Position numbers and translations under genes: made by a program. From positions 124,001 through 188,000 of the forward strand of contig NZ_DS999312.1 of assembly GCF_000156715.1 (NCBI RefSeq): DNA of 64,000 bases. The letters are read 5' to 3'. The notes beneath the pieces were generated by a model. The model worked only from the letters and a program-made list of their open reading frames with translations, did no database searches and was not told the origin of the DNA. This DNA is from Francisella philomiragia subsp. philomiragia ATCC 25015 (lineage in GTDB: Bacteria > Pseudomonadota > Gammaproteobacteria > Francisellales > Francisellaceae). Shown piece by piece: positions 47,396 to 54,651 of the stretch; position 1 is the stretch's first letter, and the number at the start of each line of letters is the position of its first letter.

Positions 47396-47888
47396 ACAAG
47401 TTAGTATTGGAAGTTCTTTTTGGATCAATTTACTTATTTCAATTTTAATTTTAGTCATAGGTTTTTGGATATCTAAATATATCAAAAAACTAGTTTATCG
47501 TCTGCTTGAAGACTACGATAAAACAGTATCGCAATTTTTATCTAGTGTTGTTTATACTATCTTTTTAGTTTTAGTTGTAGTAATCGCATTGGCAAAACTT
47601 GGAGTGCCTATATCGCCTGTGACAGGAGTTTTGACAGGGATTGTTTTTGGTATTTCTATGTCTCTTAAAACTTCCTATAATATTATCGCATCTGGTATTA
47701 TGCTTGCATTTAGTAAGCCTTTTGAGATAGGTGAAAAGGTCGATCTAGGAGGGATTGCTGGGATTGTTAAGTCAATTGGATTTTTGTATACAAAACTTGA
47801 TGATGAAAACGATAATGAAATTGTTGTACCAAATAATTTAATTCTTTCTAGAGTTATTACAAGATTCTCTGAATCAGAAAATAAGTAA
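47388..47888 (+). CDS. Short MscS-family mechanosensitive channel
   Basis: MscS channels release solutes when membrane tension rises. This 166-residue member has helices at about 12-29, 50-70 and the pore-lining helix around 75-108 ([24 protein letters not shown]), then the beta domain with [24 protein letters not shown] and the VPNNLI motif. It stops where E. coli MscS would continue with its alpha/beta vestibule, lacking roughly the last 100 residues. Pairing with glpF in one message is sensible, since glycerol import changes osmolarity. It overlaps both neighbours (8 bases and 1 base). Confidence 0.88.
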   Translation: MFEQVSIGSSFWINLLISILILVIGFWISKYIKKLVYRLLEDYDKTVSQFLSSVVYTIFLVLVVVIALAKLGVPISPVTGVLTGIVFGISMSLKTSYNIIASGIMLAFSKPFEIGEKVDLGGIAGIVKSIGFLYTKLDDENDNEIVVPNNLILSRVITRFSESENK

Positions 47889-49303
47889 TGCAAAAAAGTT
47901 TTCTTAATTCCGAAAATTATTTATATACACCAAATGGTCAAAAAATAATTCTCAATAATCAGCAAATAAAAGCGATTAGTCATATAAAAAAATTCCTTAA
48001 GAGTAAAGATACTTATTTTCTACTCTCAGGATATGCAGGTACAGGTAAGACTACTGTTGTTAAGAAGATCTTGGATGAGTATCCTAAGAGAGCAATAGTT
48101 TCAGCACCAACCCGTAAGGCAAATGCTGTTATTTCACAATCAACTTCTGCACCTGGGTATACGATCCACTCTTTGCTTGGATTGCAACCTGATATAAATC
48201 TTGCTGATTTTAACCCTAATGAACCTGTTTTTGGGCAAATTAATAAAGCTACTATCAAAAACTATGATTTAATAATAATAGATGAAGCAAGCATGATAAA
48301 TAAATCATTATTTGCACTTATTGATGCTGAAATTACTAAGTCATTATCATCTAAGGTTATATTCTTGGGAGATAAAGCACAAATACCTCCTGTAGGAGAT
48401 CAAGAAAGTCCAATTTTTCAGTTAGAGAATAACTATGAACTTACGCAACTTATGCGTCAATCTGATGATAATCCTATAGCAGAGCTAAGTCAGCAACTTA
48501 GAAATGTCGGGGAAGAGTTACCAATCTTTTTGGATAAAAAAGAAAGTATGCTGAACAAAGATGGCGAAGGTGTGTTATTCGTTAATTCAAGTGATCAATT
48601 TAGAGATGAGATTAAAAAAGTTTTTGGTTCTTCTTATGCAAAAGCTGATTTAAATTATGCAAAATTAATAGCTTGGCGTAATAGAACGGTTATGCAGTCA
48701 AACAGGATAATTAGGAATTTGGTTTTTGGAGAAAATGCTAACTTAATCGAGAAAGGAGATGTCTTGATAGGGTATCGGGCTATAAAAGCTAGTACTAAAG
48801 AATCTTTTTTGATAAATAATTGTGTAGATTATAAGGTGGTGGAGGTTTCAGATAGGCAAAAAAATATAAATGGACTGTTTGGATATACGGTAAGAGTACA
48901 TGAGAAAGCAAAGATTTATAGAGGCTTTGATGAGAAAAGTATTTTTATAATAGATTCAGATAGTAGTGAAAACCTCAACGAGTATGCTGAGATTCACGAT
49001 AATTTATTAAAAATTGCTAGAGGTGATAGATTGTGGTCAACTTACTATGAGTTTCGCAAAAATAACTTATTAATGATTGATATCGAAAGGTATTCTGATG
49101 GAGGCTTAAGAGCAAAAAGCAATGTAATAAAGAAGGATTTAGATTATGGGTTTGCTGTTACAGCTCATAAAGCACAAGGATCAACTTATAAAAAAGTATT
49201 CATACTTTTAAAAGATATTGTACTAAACAAGAACTATACGGAGAGAAACCAAATATTATATGTAGCTATGACAAGAGCACAAAAAACATGTATAGTTTTA
49301 TAA
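47888..49303 (+). CDS. Dda/RecD2-like superfamily 1B DNA helicase
   Basis: The 471-residue protein is an SF1B (5'-3') helicase by motif set: Walker A GYAGTGKTTVV at 48-58, APTRKANA (Ia), Walker B LIIIDEASMI at 128-137, GDKAQIPPV (III), and in the C-terminal UvrD_C_2 region AVTAHKAQGSTYKKVFI and LYVAMTRAQ. Its size and lack of long N-terminal domains resemble phage T4 Dda or the helicase core of RecD2, not the RecBCD-bound RecD. The ATG overlaps the stop of the MscS gene (TAATG). Its place at the end of the glycerol/membrane cluster gives no clue to function. Confidence 0.85.
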   Translation: MQKSFLNSENYLYTPNGQKIILNNQQIKAISHIKKFLKSKDTYFLLSGYAGTGKTTVVKKILDEYPKRAIVSAPTRKANAVISQSTSAPGYTIHSLLGLQPDINLADFNPNEPVFGQINKATIKNYDLIIIDEASMINKSLFALIDAEITKSLSSKVIFLGDKAQIPPVGDQESPIFQLENNYELTQLMRQSDDNPIAELSQQLRNVGEELPIFLDKKESMLNKDGEGVLFVNSSDQFRDEIKKVFGSSYAKADLNYAKLIAWRNRTVMQSNRIIRNLVFGENANLIEKGDVLIGYRAIKASTKESFLINNCVDYKVVEVSDRQKNINGLFGYTVRVHEKAKIYRGFDEKSIFIIDSDSSENLNEYAEIHDNLLKIARGDRLWSTYYEFRKNNLLMIDIERYSDGGLRAKSNVIKKDLDYGFAVTAHKAQGSTYKKVFILLKDIVLNKNYTERNQILYVAMTRAQKTCIVL

Positions 49304-49412
49304 AAAAGGTTATAATGGCTTTACATTTATATTTACACATAGTAATATAAACTTAGTTTTTTGTTAGATAAGTTGTTTCTGCAAAGCAAAGTGCAAATTA
49401 TCATAAAAAAGC

Positions 49413-49441
49413 TTGATTTTTAGTCAAATAAACTTTATAGT
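49413..49441 (+). promoter_or_regulatory. Strong sigma-70 promoter for the tRNA-tuf transcript
   Basis: TTGATT at 49413-49418 and TATAGT at 49436-49441 are exactly 17 bases apart, 18 bases before the mature 5' end of tRNA-Tyr. An AT-rich stretch just upstream (about 49397-49411) could act as an UP element, as for stable RNA promoters. Confidence 0.7.
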
Positions 49442-49458
49442 TATCTAAAAGTTTTAGG

Positions 49459-49543
49459 GGAGGGATTCCCGAGCGGCCAAAGGGATCAGACTGTAAATCT
49501 GACGGCTCAGCCTTCGCAGGTTCGAATCCTGCTCCCTCCACCA
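49459..49543 (+). tRNA. tyrT: tRNA-Tyr (anticodon GTA)
   Basis: The acceptor arms GGAGGGA and TCCCTCC pair fully, the anticodon loop holds GTA, the T-arm reads GTTCGAATC, and a long class II variable arm is present, as expected for tRNA-Tyr. CCA (49541-49543) is encoded. It is the first of three clustered tRNAs that precede tuf. The symbol is generic. Confidence 0.95.
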
Positions 49544-49544
49544 T

Positions 49545-49618
49545 GCGGGTGTAGTTCAATGGTAGAACTTCGGCCTTCCAAGCCGATAGCGTGGGTTCGA
49601 TTCCCATCACCCGCTCCA
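49545..49618 (+). tRNA. glyT: tRNA-Gly (anticodon TCC)
   Basis: GCGGGTG pairs with CACCCGC, the stem TCGGC/GCCGA closes a loop with TCC, and the T-loop GTTCGATTC is standard. CCA is encoded at 49616-49618. Only one base separates it from tRNA-Tyr, so both are cut from one precursor. The same tRNA set before tuf is found in E. coli. Confidence 0.95.
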
Positions 49619-49655
49619 CCTAAACTAAATTGTATAAAATAAACACTATTAATAA

Positions 49656-49731
49656 GCTCGCATGGCTCAGTTGGTAGAGCACTTCCTTGGTAAGGGAGAG
49701 GTCACCAGTTCAAGTCTGGTTGTGAGCACCA
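49656..49731 (+). tRNA. thrT: tRNA-Thr (anticodon GGT)
   Basis: GCTCGCA and TGTGAGC form the acceptor stem with one G-U pair, CTTCC/GGGAG closes the anticodon loop TTGGTAA, and the T-arm reads GTTCAAGTC. CCA is encoded at 49729-49731. It ends 44 bases before the tuf start codon. Confidence 0.95.
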
Positions 49732-49775
49732 TATTTGATTTATTGTTTTTTGTTGAAAAAAAATGGAGCATAGAA

Positions 49776-50960
49776 ATGGCTAAAGAAAAATTTGAACGTT
49801 CGAAGCCGCACGTAAACGTAGGTACAATTGGTCACGTTGATCATGGTAAGACTACTCTTACTGCTGCTATCACTAAAGTTATGGCTGAAAAGAACGGTGG
49901 TTCAGCTCGTAAGTTTGATGAGATCGATAATGCGCCTGAAGAAAAGGCACGTGGTATTACTATTAATACTTCTCACGTAGAGTATGAGTCTCCAAATAGA
50001 CACTATGCTCACGTTGACTGTCCAGGACACGCGGACTACGTTAAAAACATGATTACTGGTGCTGCTCAAATGGATGGCGCTATCCTAGTATGTTCTGCTG
50101 CGGATGGTCCTATGCCACAAACTCGTGAGCACATCTTACTTTCTCGTCAAGTTGGCGTACCTTATATAGTTGTTTTCTTGAACAAGTGTGACATGGTGGA
50201 TGACGAAGAGTTACTAGAGTTGGTAGAGATGGAAGTTCGTGAGCTTCTTGATCAGTATGATTTCCCTGGTGATGATACTCCAGTTATCATGGGTTCTGCT
50301 CTTAAAGCTATCGAAGGTGAAGAGCAGTATGTTGAGAAGATTGTTGAGCTAGTTGCTGCTATGGATGATTATATTCCAGCTCCTGAGCGTGACACTGCTA
50401 AACCATTCATTCTTCCAATTGAAGATGTGTTCTCAATCTCTGGTCGTGGTACAGTAGTAACTGGTCGTATTGAGCGTGGTGTGATCAATGTTGGTGATGA
50501 AGTTGAGGTTGTTGGTATTCGTCCAACTCAAAAAACTACAGTAACTGGTGTTGAAATGTTCCGTAAGCTTCTTGACAAAGGGGAAGCTGGTGATAACGTA
50601 GGTATCCTAGTTCGTGGTCTTAAGAGAGATGATGTTGAGCGTGGTCAAGTACTATGTAAGCCAGGTTCAATTAAGCCACATACTAAGTTTGAAGCTGAAG
50701 TATATGTTCTTTCTAAAGAAGAAGGTGGTAGACATACTCCATTCTTCAAAGGATATAGACCGCAGTTCTACTTCCGTACTACAGATATTACTGGTGCTGT
50801 TGAGTTACCAGAAGGTGTTGAAATGGTAATGCCTGGTGATAACATTAAGATGACTATCACTTTAATCAACCCAATCGCTATGGACGAAGGTCTACGTTTT
50901 GCTATCCGTGAAGGTGGTAGAACGGTTGGTGCTGGTGTTGTTGCTAAAATTATCGAATAA
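49776..50960 (+). CDS. tuf: Elongation factor Tu
   Basis: EF-Tu delivers aminoacyl-tRNA to the ribosome. The 394-residue product has G1 [10 protein letters not shown], the effector region [15 protein letters not shown]3 [12 protein letters not shown] and G4 NKCDMVDD, followed by domains 2 and 3 ending [10 protein letters not shown] start at ATG 49776, behind GGAG; the frame is open upstream through tRNA-Thr but that is not coding. Codon choice is visibly biased (GGT, CGT, GTT, ATC, AAC), as expected for the most abundant protein. It is cotranscribed with the flanking tRNAs. No second tuf is in the window. Confidence 0.98.
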
Positions 50961-50982
50961 TAGATAGTTTAACAAAAAATAT

Positions 50983-51058
50983 AGGTCAGTAGTTCAATTG
51001 GTAGAGCAGCGGTCTCCAAAACCGCAAGTTGGGGGTTCGAGTCCCTCCTGGCCTGCCA
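50983..51058 (+). tRNA. trpT: tRNA-Trp (anticodon CCA)
   Basis: AGGTCAG pairs with CTGGCCT (one G-U), the stem GCGGT/ACCGC closes CTCCAAA with anticodon CCA, and the T-arm is GTTCGAGTC. The 3' CCA is encoded (51056-51058). It lies between tuf and secE, the usual order in gammaproteobacteria, and ends 7 bases before a terminator hairpin. Confidence 0.95.
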
Positions 51059-51065
51059 CATAATT

Positions 51066-51106
51066 AAGGCGGTGTTGTGATTTTTGCAACATCGCCTTTT
51101 TTATTT
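51066..51106 (+). terminator. Intrinsic terminator after tRNA-Trp
   Basis: A 12-base-pair stem (51066-51077 with 51087-51098, one G-U pair) with a 9-base loop runs straight into a T-rich tract. It is the strongest terminator in the window and separates the tRNA-tuf transcript from secE-nusG. Confidence 0.9.
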
Positions 51107-51107
51107 C

Positions 51108-51136
51108 TTGATATTATTTATTTGGTGTGATATTTT
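51108..51136 (+). promoter_or_regulatory. Promoter for secE-nusG
   Basis: TTGATA at 51108-51113, a 17-base spacer and TATTTT at 51131-51136 with a TG one base before it (extended -10) lie directly behind the terminator and 57 bases ahead of the secE start. A weaker pair (TTGGCT, 16 bases, TATGTA) follows just downstream. Confidence 0.5.
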
Positions 51137-51192
51137 ATTGGCTACGTTTGTAATTTCTCTATGTAAATACTTTTTTAAGAAAGGGATATCTT

Positions 51193-51618
51193 GTGAAAAA
51201 AAATCAAGGTTTAAATAAAGTGTGGGTCAGTGGTGCTACAAAGACTAGCGAAATCAAGAAGATTTCTAAGTCAAGTAGCTTGTTGTTGTGGGTAGTTTCA
51301 GCAGCAATTATAGTCTTTGGTGTTGCGATCACTATGTACTCTGATGTGCTTGGTGGGAGTTATAGCTCCTATAATACATCTTTAGCTGTTATTGTGGTCT
51401 TGGTGGCTTTAGTTGTTGCAAGATTTACGAATCAAGGGCGTCGCTTCTGGGCATTTTTTCAGGCGTCTAAACTTGAGTTGGCAAAGGTTGTATGGCCTAC
51501 ACGCAAGGAGACGATGACAATATCGGCCATGGTCATAGTGGTTGTTATAATTTTTGCACTAATAATATCTTTATTTGGTGTTATATTTGAGAGTTTTATT
51601 CAGTATTTTCTGGGTTAA
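51193..51618 (+). CDS. secE: Preprotein translocase subunit SecE
   Basis: SecE clamps the SecY channel in the inner membrane. The 141-residue protein has three membrane helices (about 28-48, 61-76 and 105-135) like the long enteric form, and the conserved cytoplasmic amphipathic helix with ELAKVVWPTRKET just before the last helix. It starts at GTG 51193 after AAAGGGAT. nusG follows 15 bases downstream, the standard pairing. Confidence 0.95.
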   Translation: MKKNQGLNKVWVSGATKTSEIKKISKSSSLLLWVVSAAIIVFGVAITMYSDVLGGSYSSYNTSLAVIVVLVALVVARFTNQGRRFWAFFQASKLELAKVVWPTRKETMTISAMVIVVVIIFALIISLFGVIFESFIQYFLG

Positions 51619-51633
51619 TAAAGGGATATAAAT

Positions 51634-52167
51634 ATGCTTTGGTATGTTGTGCAAGTGCACTCAGGTTATGAGAAAAGAGTGAAAACTCAGCTAGAAGAAA
51701 ATATAGAAATAGCAGGCTTAAAAGAAAACTTTGGTAGAATACTTGTTCCAACTGAGAATGTTGTTGAAATGAAGGGTGGTCAAAAACGTAAGAGTGAAAG
51801 AAAGTACTTTCCAGGATATGTTTTGATTGAGGCTAATTTAACTACGGAAGCGTGGGATATCATAAAGGCTGTACCTAGAGTGCTAACTGTTGTTGGTTCA
51901 CGAGGTAAGCCAATTCCATTAAGTAAGGCTGAGGTGGAGAGGATATTAGGATTTGTAGAGGGAAGTACTTCTACGGTTGAACCTAGGTTGAGAAAAACTT
52001 ATCATGTTGGAGAAGTTGTTAGAGTTCTTGAGGGACCTTTCAACGATTTTACTGGTGTTATTGAAGAAGTTAACTATGAAAAATCAAGATTAAGAGTGGC
52101 GGTATCTATATTTGGTAGATCTACTCCTGTTGAGCTTGAGTTTTCACAGGTTGAAAAAGAATCTTAG
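51634..52167 (+). CDS. nusG: Transcription termination/antitermination protein NusG
   Basis: NusG binds RNA polymerase and links it to Rho or the ribosome. In 177 residues the NGN domain (1-115) shows WYVVQVHSGYEKRVKTQLEE and the RKYFPGYVLIEANL strand, and the KOW domain (125-175) shows VGEVVRVLEGPFNDFTGVIEEVN. Full length, no insert. The ATG has AAAGGG 10 bases upstream, and the gene forms an operon with secE. Confidence 0.97.
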   Translation: MLWYVVQVHSGYEKRVKTQLEENIEIAGLKENFGRILVPTENVVEMKGGQKRKSERKYFPGYVLIEANLTTEAWDIIKAVPRVLTVVGSRGKPIPLSKAEVERILGFVEGSTSTVEPRLRKTYHVGEVVRVLEGPFNDFTGVIEEVNYEKSRLRVAVSIFGRSTPVELEFSQVEKES

Positions 52168-52240
52168 TAATGATTTGCTAAGATGTGGGGAGCTTATATC
52201 TTTATATAAGTGCTATTAACCTAAATTTGGAGAAAAATAA

Positions 52241-52678
52241 ATGGCTAAGAAAAAAATAGAAGCTATTATCAAGTTGCAAGTAGCAGCAGGGAAGGCGAAT
52301 CCTAGCCCACCAATTGGTCCTGCATTGGGTCAGCACGGTGTTAATATTATGGGATTCTGTAAGGAGTTTAACGCTAAGACACAAGGTATGGAGCCTGGTA
52401 TGCCAATACCTGTTGAAATATCAGTGTATAGTGATCGTAGTTTTACTTTTGAAATGAAGACTCCTCCAGCTTCTTATTTAATTAAGAAGGCTATCAAGGT
52501 TAAGTCTGGTTCATCAAATCCTTCAAAAGATCTTATTGGTACTATTACTCGTGAGCAATTAGAAGAGATTGCTAAGGTTAAAGATCCTGATTTAACAGCT
52601 GCAGATATTGATGCTGCTGTAAGAATTATTGCGGGTTCTGCACGTAGTATGGGTGTAAAAGTAGAAGGGGTTGAGTAA
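52241..52678 (+). CDS. rplK: 50S ribosomal protein L11
   Basis: L11 builds the GTPase-associated centre with 23S rRNA and the L10-L7/L12 stalk. The 145-residue protein has the proline-rich [21 protein letters not shown] segment region at about 17-37 and the C-terminal RNA-binding domain with [15 protein letters not shown] 52241 follows TTTGGAG. Upstream is a 73-base gap containing a 7-base inverted repeat (52193-52210). Its stop overlaps the rplA start. Confidence 0.97.
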   Translation: MAKKKIEAIIKLQVAAGKANPSPPIGPALGQHGVNIMGFCKEFNAKTQGMEPGMPIPVEISVYSDRSFTFEMKTPPASYLIKKAIKVKSGSSNPSKDLIGTITREQLEEIAKVKDPDLTAADIDAAVRIIAGSARSMGVKVEGVE

Positions 52679-53373
52679 TGGCTAAAATTTCAAAAAGAAT
52701 GAAAGAAATCTCAGCTAAGATTGATGCTGAGAAAAAATATCCTGTATCAGAAGCTTTTGATATTTTAAGAGATGTTTCATCTGTTAAATTTGTTGAATCA
52801 GTAGATGTATCTGTAGCTTTAGGAGTTGATCCGCGTAAATCTGATCAGGTTGTAAGAGGAGCATCTGTTCTTCCTAATGGTACTGGTAAAACTGTTAGAG
52901 TAGCAGTTTTTGCTAAAGGTCCTGCTGCTGATGCTGCTAAAGAAGCTGGTGCTGATGTGGTTGGTATGGAAGATTTAGCTGATGAAGTTAAAAAAGGTAA
53001 TATGGACTTTGATGTTGTTATCGCTTCGCCAGATTCAATGAGAGTTGTTGGACAGCTTGGTCAAATCCTTGGTCCTAAAGGTCTTATGCCGAACCCTAAG
53101 GTTGGTACTGTGACTATGGATGTTGCTAAAGCAGTTAGAGATGCTAAAGCAGGTCAAGTTAGATATAGAGTTGATAAAGCAGGTATAATTCATACTACTA
53201 TTGGTAAGGTAAACTTTACTAGTGATGCTTTAAAGCAGAATTTAGAGCAGCTATTGGCTGATCTTAAAAAAGCAAAGCCATCAGTATCAAAAGGTATATA
53301 TTTGAAGAAAGTTTCTGTATCTAGTACAATGGGTCCAGGAATAAGTGTTGACTTTTCAGATTTAAATATATAA
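52678..53373 (+). CDS. rplA: 50S ribosomal protein L1
   Basis: L1 forms the mobile stalk near the ribosomal E site and, in E. coli, represses its own operon. The 231-residue protein has the usual two-domain pattern: [12 protein letters not shown] at the start, [34 protein letters not shown] and [14 protein letters not shown]. The ATG overlaps the rplK stop by one base (TAATG), so synthesis is coupled. A 170-base leader separates it from rplJ. Confidence 0.97.
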   Translation: MAKISKRMKEISAKIDAEKKYPVSEAFDILRDVSSVKFVESVDVSVALGVDPRKSDQVVRGASVLPNGTGKTVRVAVFAKGPAADAAKEAGADVVGMEDLADEVKKGNMDFDVVIASPDSMRVVGQLGQILGPKGLMPNPKVGTVTMDVAKAVRDAKAGQVRYRVDKAGIIHTTIGKVNFTSDALKQNLEQLLADLKKAKPSVSKGIYLKKVSVSSTMGPGISVDFSDLNI

Positions 53374-53411
53374 TATACTGCTTTGCAATTTCTTTGGGTT
53401 GTATGAAAATG

Positions 53412-53477
53412 CAACGATCAAAGACCGTAGGAGTCGAGCTTGCTTGGCTTAATATTTATCCTACGCAGACGATGTTG
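53412..53477 (+). promoter_or_regulatory. Ribosomal protein L10 leader (autoregulatory mRNA element)
   Basis: The conserved L10 leader elements are present ahead of rplJ: an AAAGACCGTAGGAGT block pairs through CGTAGG (53426-53431) with CCTACG (53460-53465), followed by CAGACGAT, enclosed by an outer CAAC/GTTG pair. In known bacteria the L10-L7/L12 complex binds this fold and represses rplJL. The element ends about 66 bases before the rplJ start. Confidence 0.85.
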
Positions 53478-53543
53478 ACAACCTTTTTTGGTCTAAATAT
53501 CGTGTTAATTAAATAAAGTGTGGACAATAAATAAGGAGTCGAT

Positions 53544-54062
53544 ATGGCACTTAGAATAGAGGATAAAAAAGCAATTGTTGCTGAAGTTGCTGAACAAGTG
53601 TCCTCAGCATTGTCTGCAGCAGTAGCAGACTACCGTGGTTTGACTGTTAATGAAATGACTTCATTAAGAAAGCAAGCTCGTGAGTCTGGAGTTTATTTAA
53701 GAGTTGTGCGTAACAACTTAGCACGTTTAGCAATTAAAGGAACTGATTTTGAGTGTCTTGGTGATGCTCTTAAAGGTCCTCTTGTTCTTGCTCTTTCTAA
53801 GGATGAGCCAGGTGCAGCAGCTAAGCTATTTAAAAGCTTCCAAAAAGATCATAATGCTTTTGAAGTGAAAAATTTAGCTATGTCTGGTGAACTGTTTGGT
53901 CCTGAAAAGTTAGATGACTTTGCTAAGCTTCCTACTAGGGAAGAGGCACTTGCTACATTACTTAATGTTATGCAAGCACCAGTTACTAAGTTTGTTCGTA
54001 CTCTTAATGAGATTCCGTCTCAGGCGGTACGAGTATTTGCTGCTGTTGGAGATAGTAAATAA
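53544..54062 (+). CDS. rplJ: 50S ribosomal protein L10
   Basis: L10 anchors the L7/L12 dimers to the ribosome. The 172-residue protein shows the N-terminal rRNA-binding domain (VAEQVSSALSAAVADYRGLTVNEM, VVRNNLARLAIKGT as shorter recognisable blocks) and a C-terminal alpha helix that carries L7/L12. ATG 53544 follows AAGGAG. It is 62 bases before rplL and lies under the control of the L10 leader. Confidence 0.97.
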   Translation: MALRIEDKKAIVAEVAEQVSSALSAAVADYRGLTVNEMTSLRKQARESGVYLRVVRNNLARLAIKGTDFECLGDALKGPLVLALSKDEPGAAAKLFKSFQKDHNAFEVKNLAMSGELFGPEKLDDFAKLPTREEALATLLNVMQAPVTKFVRTLNEIPSQAVRVFAAVGDSK

Positions 54063-54124
54063 TTGCACTGGCTTATAGAAAAGCTAAAAAAGAATTAATT
54101 GTTAAATAAATAGGAGTTATAAAA

Positions 54125-54499
54125 ATGTCTATAACAAAAGAAGATATCCTAAATGCTGTTGCTGAAATGAGTGTAATGGATGTATGTGATTTAGTTAAAA
54201 TGATGGAAGAAAAATTTGGTGTATCTGCTGCTGCTGCTGTTGCTGTTGCTGCTGCTCCAGCTGCTGCTGCTGAAGCTGCTGAAGAGAAAACTGAATTTGA
54301 CGTTGTTTTAGTTGATGCTGGTTCAAACAAAATTGCTGCTATTAAAGCGGTAAGAGGCGCTACTGGTCTTGGTCTTAAAGAAGCTAAAGATGCTGTTGAA
54401 GGTACTCCTTTCACAGTTAAAGAAGCTGCATCTAAAGATGAAGCGGAAGCTCTTAAAAAGCAACTTGAAGAAGCTGGCGCTAAAGTTGAGCTTAAATAA
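54125..54499 (+). CDS. rplL: 50S ribosomal protein L7/L12
   Basis: L7/L12 is the multi-copy stalk protein that recruits translation GTPases. Its 124 residues show the N-terminal dimer domain ([19 protein letters not shown]), an alanine-rich hinge at about 35-56 and the C-terminal domain with [21 protein letters not shown]. The hinge is encoded by runs of GCT codons, giving a small trinucleotide repeat (about 54228-54285). Initiation follows TAGGAG. Two hairpins follow before rpoB. Confidence 0.97.
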
Positions 54500-54532
54500 T
54501 AAAATTCTAAATTATAATTTTTAGAAATTTAT

Positions 54533-54565
54533 GACTAGTGGTCAATTTTGGCCCCTAGTCTTTCT
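54533..54565 (+). terminator. First rplL-rpoB attenuator-like hairpin
   Basis: An 11-base arm (54533-54543) pairs with 54550-54560 with one mismatch and one G-U pair, closing a 6-base loop and followed by TTTCT. The short T-tract suggests partial termination, as at the E. coli rplL-rpoB attenuator. Confidence 0.65.
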
Positions 54566-54592
54566 AGTATTGAAAGATACATAGATATTGGT

Positions 54593-54622
54593 GCAAATAT
54601 AGTCATATTTGCTTTTTATTTT
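54593..54622 (+). terminator. Second rplL-rpoB attenuator-like hairpin
   Basis: GCAAATAT (54593-54600) and ATATTTGC (54605-54612) form a perfect 8-pair stem around a 4-base loop and run directly into TTTTTATTTT. The stem is AT-rich and so probably weak, but the shape is that of an intrinsic terminator 30 bases before the rpoB start. Confidence 0.6.
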
Positions 54623-54651
54623 GTGTAAACAAAATCTTAGGGATGTTTTTG

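Noticed and set aside
49401-49619. 72-codon minus-strand reading frame opposite tRNA-Tyr and tRNA-Gly
   Set aside because: It is the reverse complement of tRNA genes; such 'MERVMGIEPT'-style frames are a well-known annotation artefact.
49662-49775. Upstream extension of tuf by 38 codons
   Set aside because: It reads through tRNA-Thr; EF-Tu starts at [12 protein letters not shown] with a GGAG site.
52193-52210. 7-base inverted repeat before rplK
   Set aside because: All A/T apart from its ends, no T-tract; too weak to call as terminator or L1/L11 control site.
54225-54285. Trinucleotide (GCT) repeat
   Set aside because: It is the normal alanine hinge of L7/L12 and not a phase-variable or mobile repeat.
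54073-54414. 113-codon antisense frame opposite rplL
   Set aside because: Low-complexity Ala/Thr/Ser product caused by GCT-repeat codons of the L7/L12 hinge; no family resemblance.
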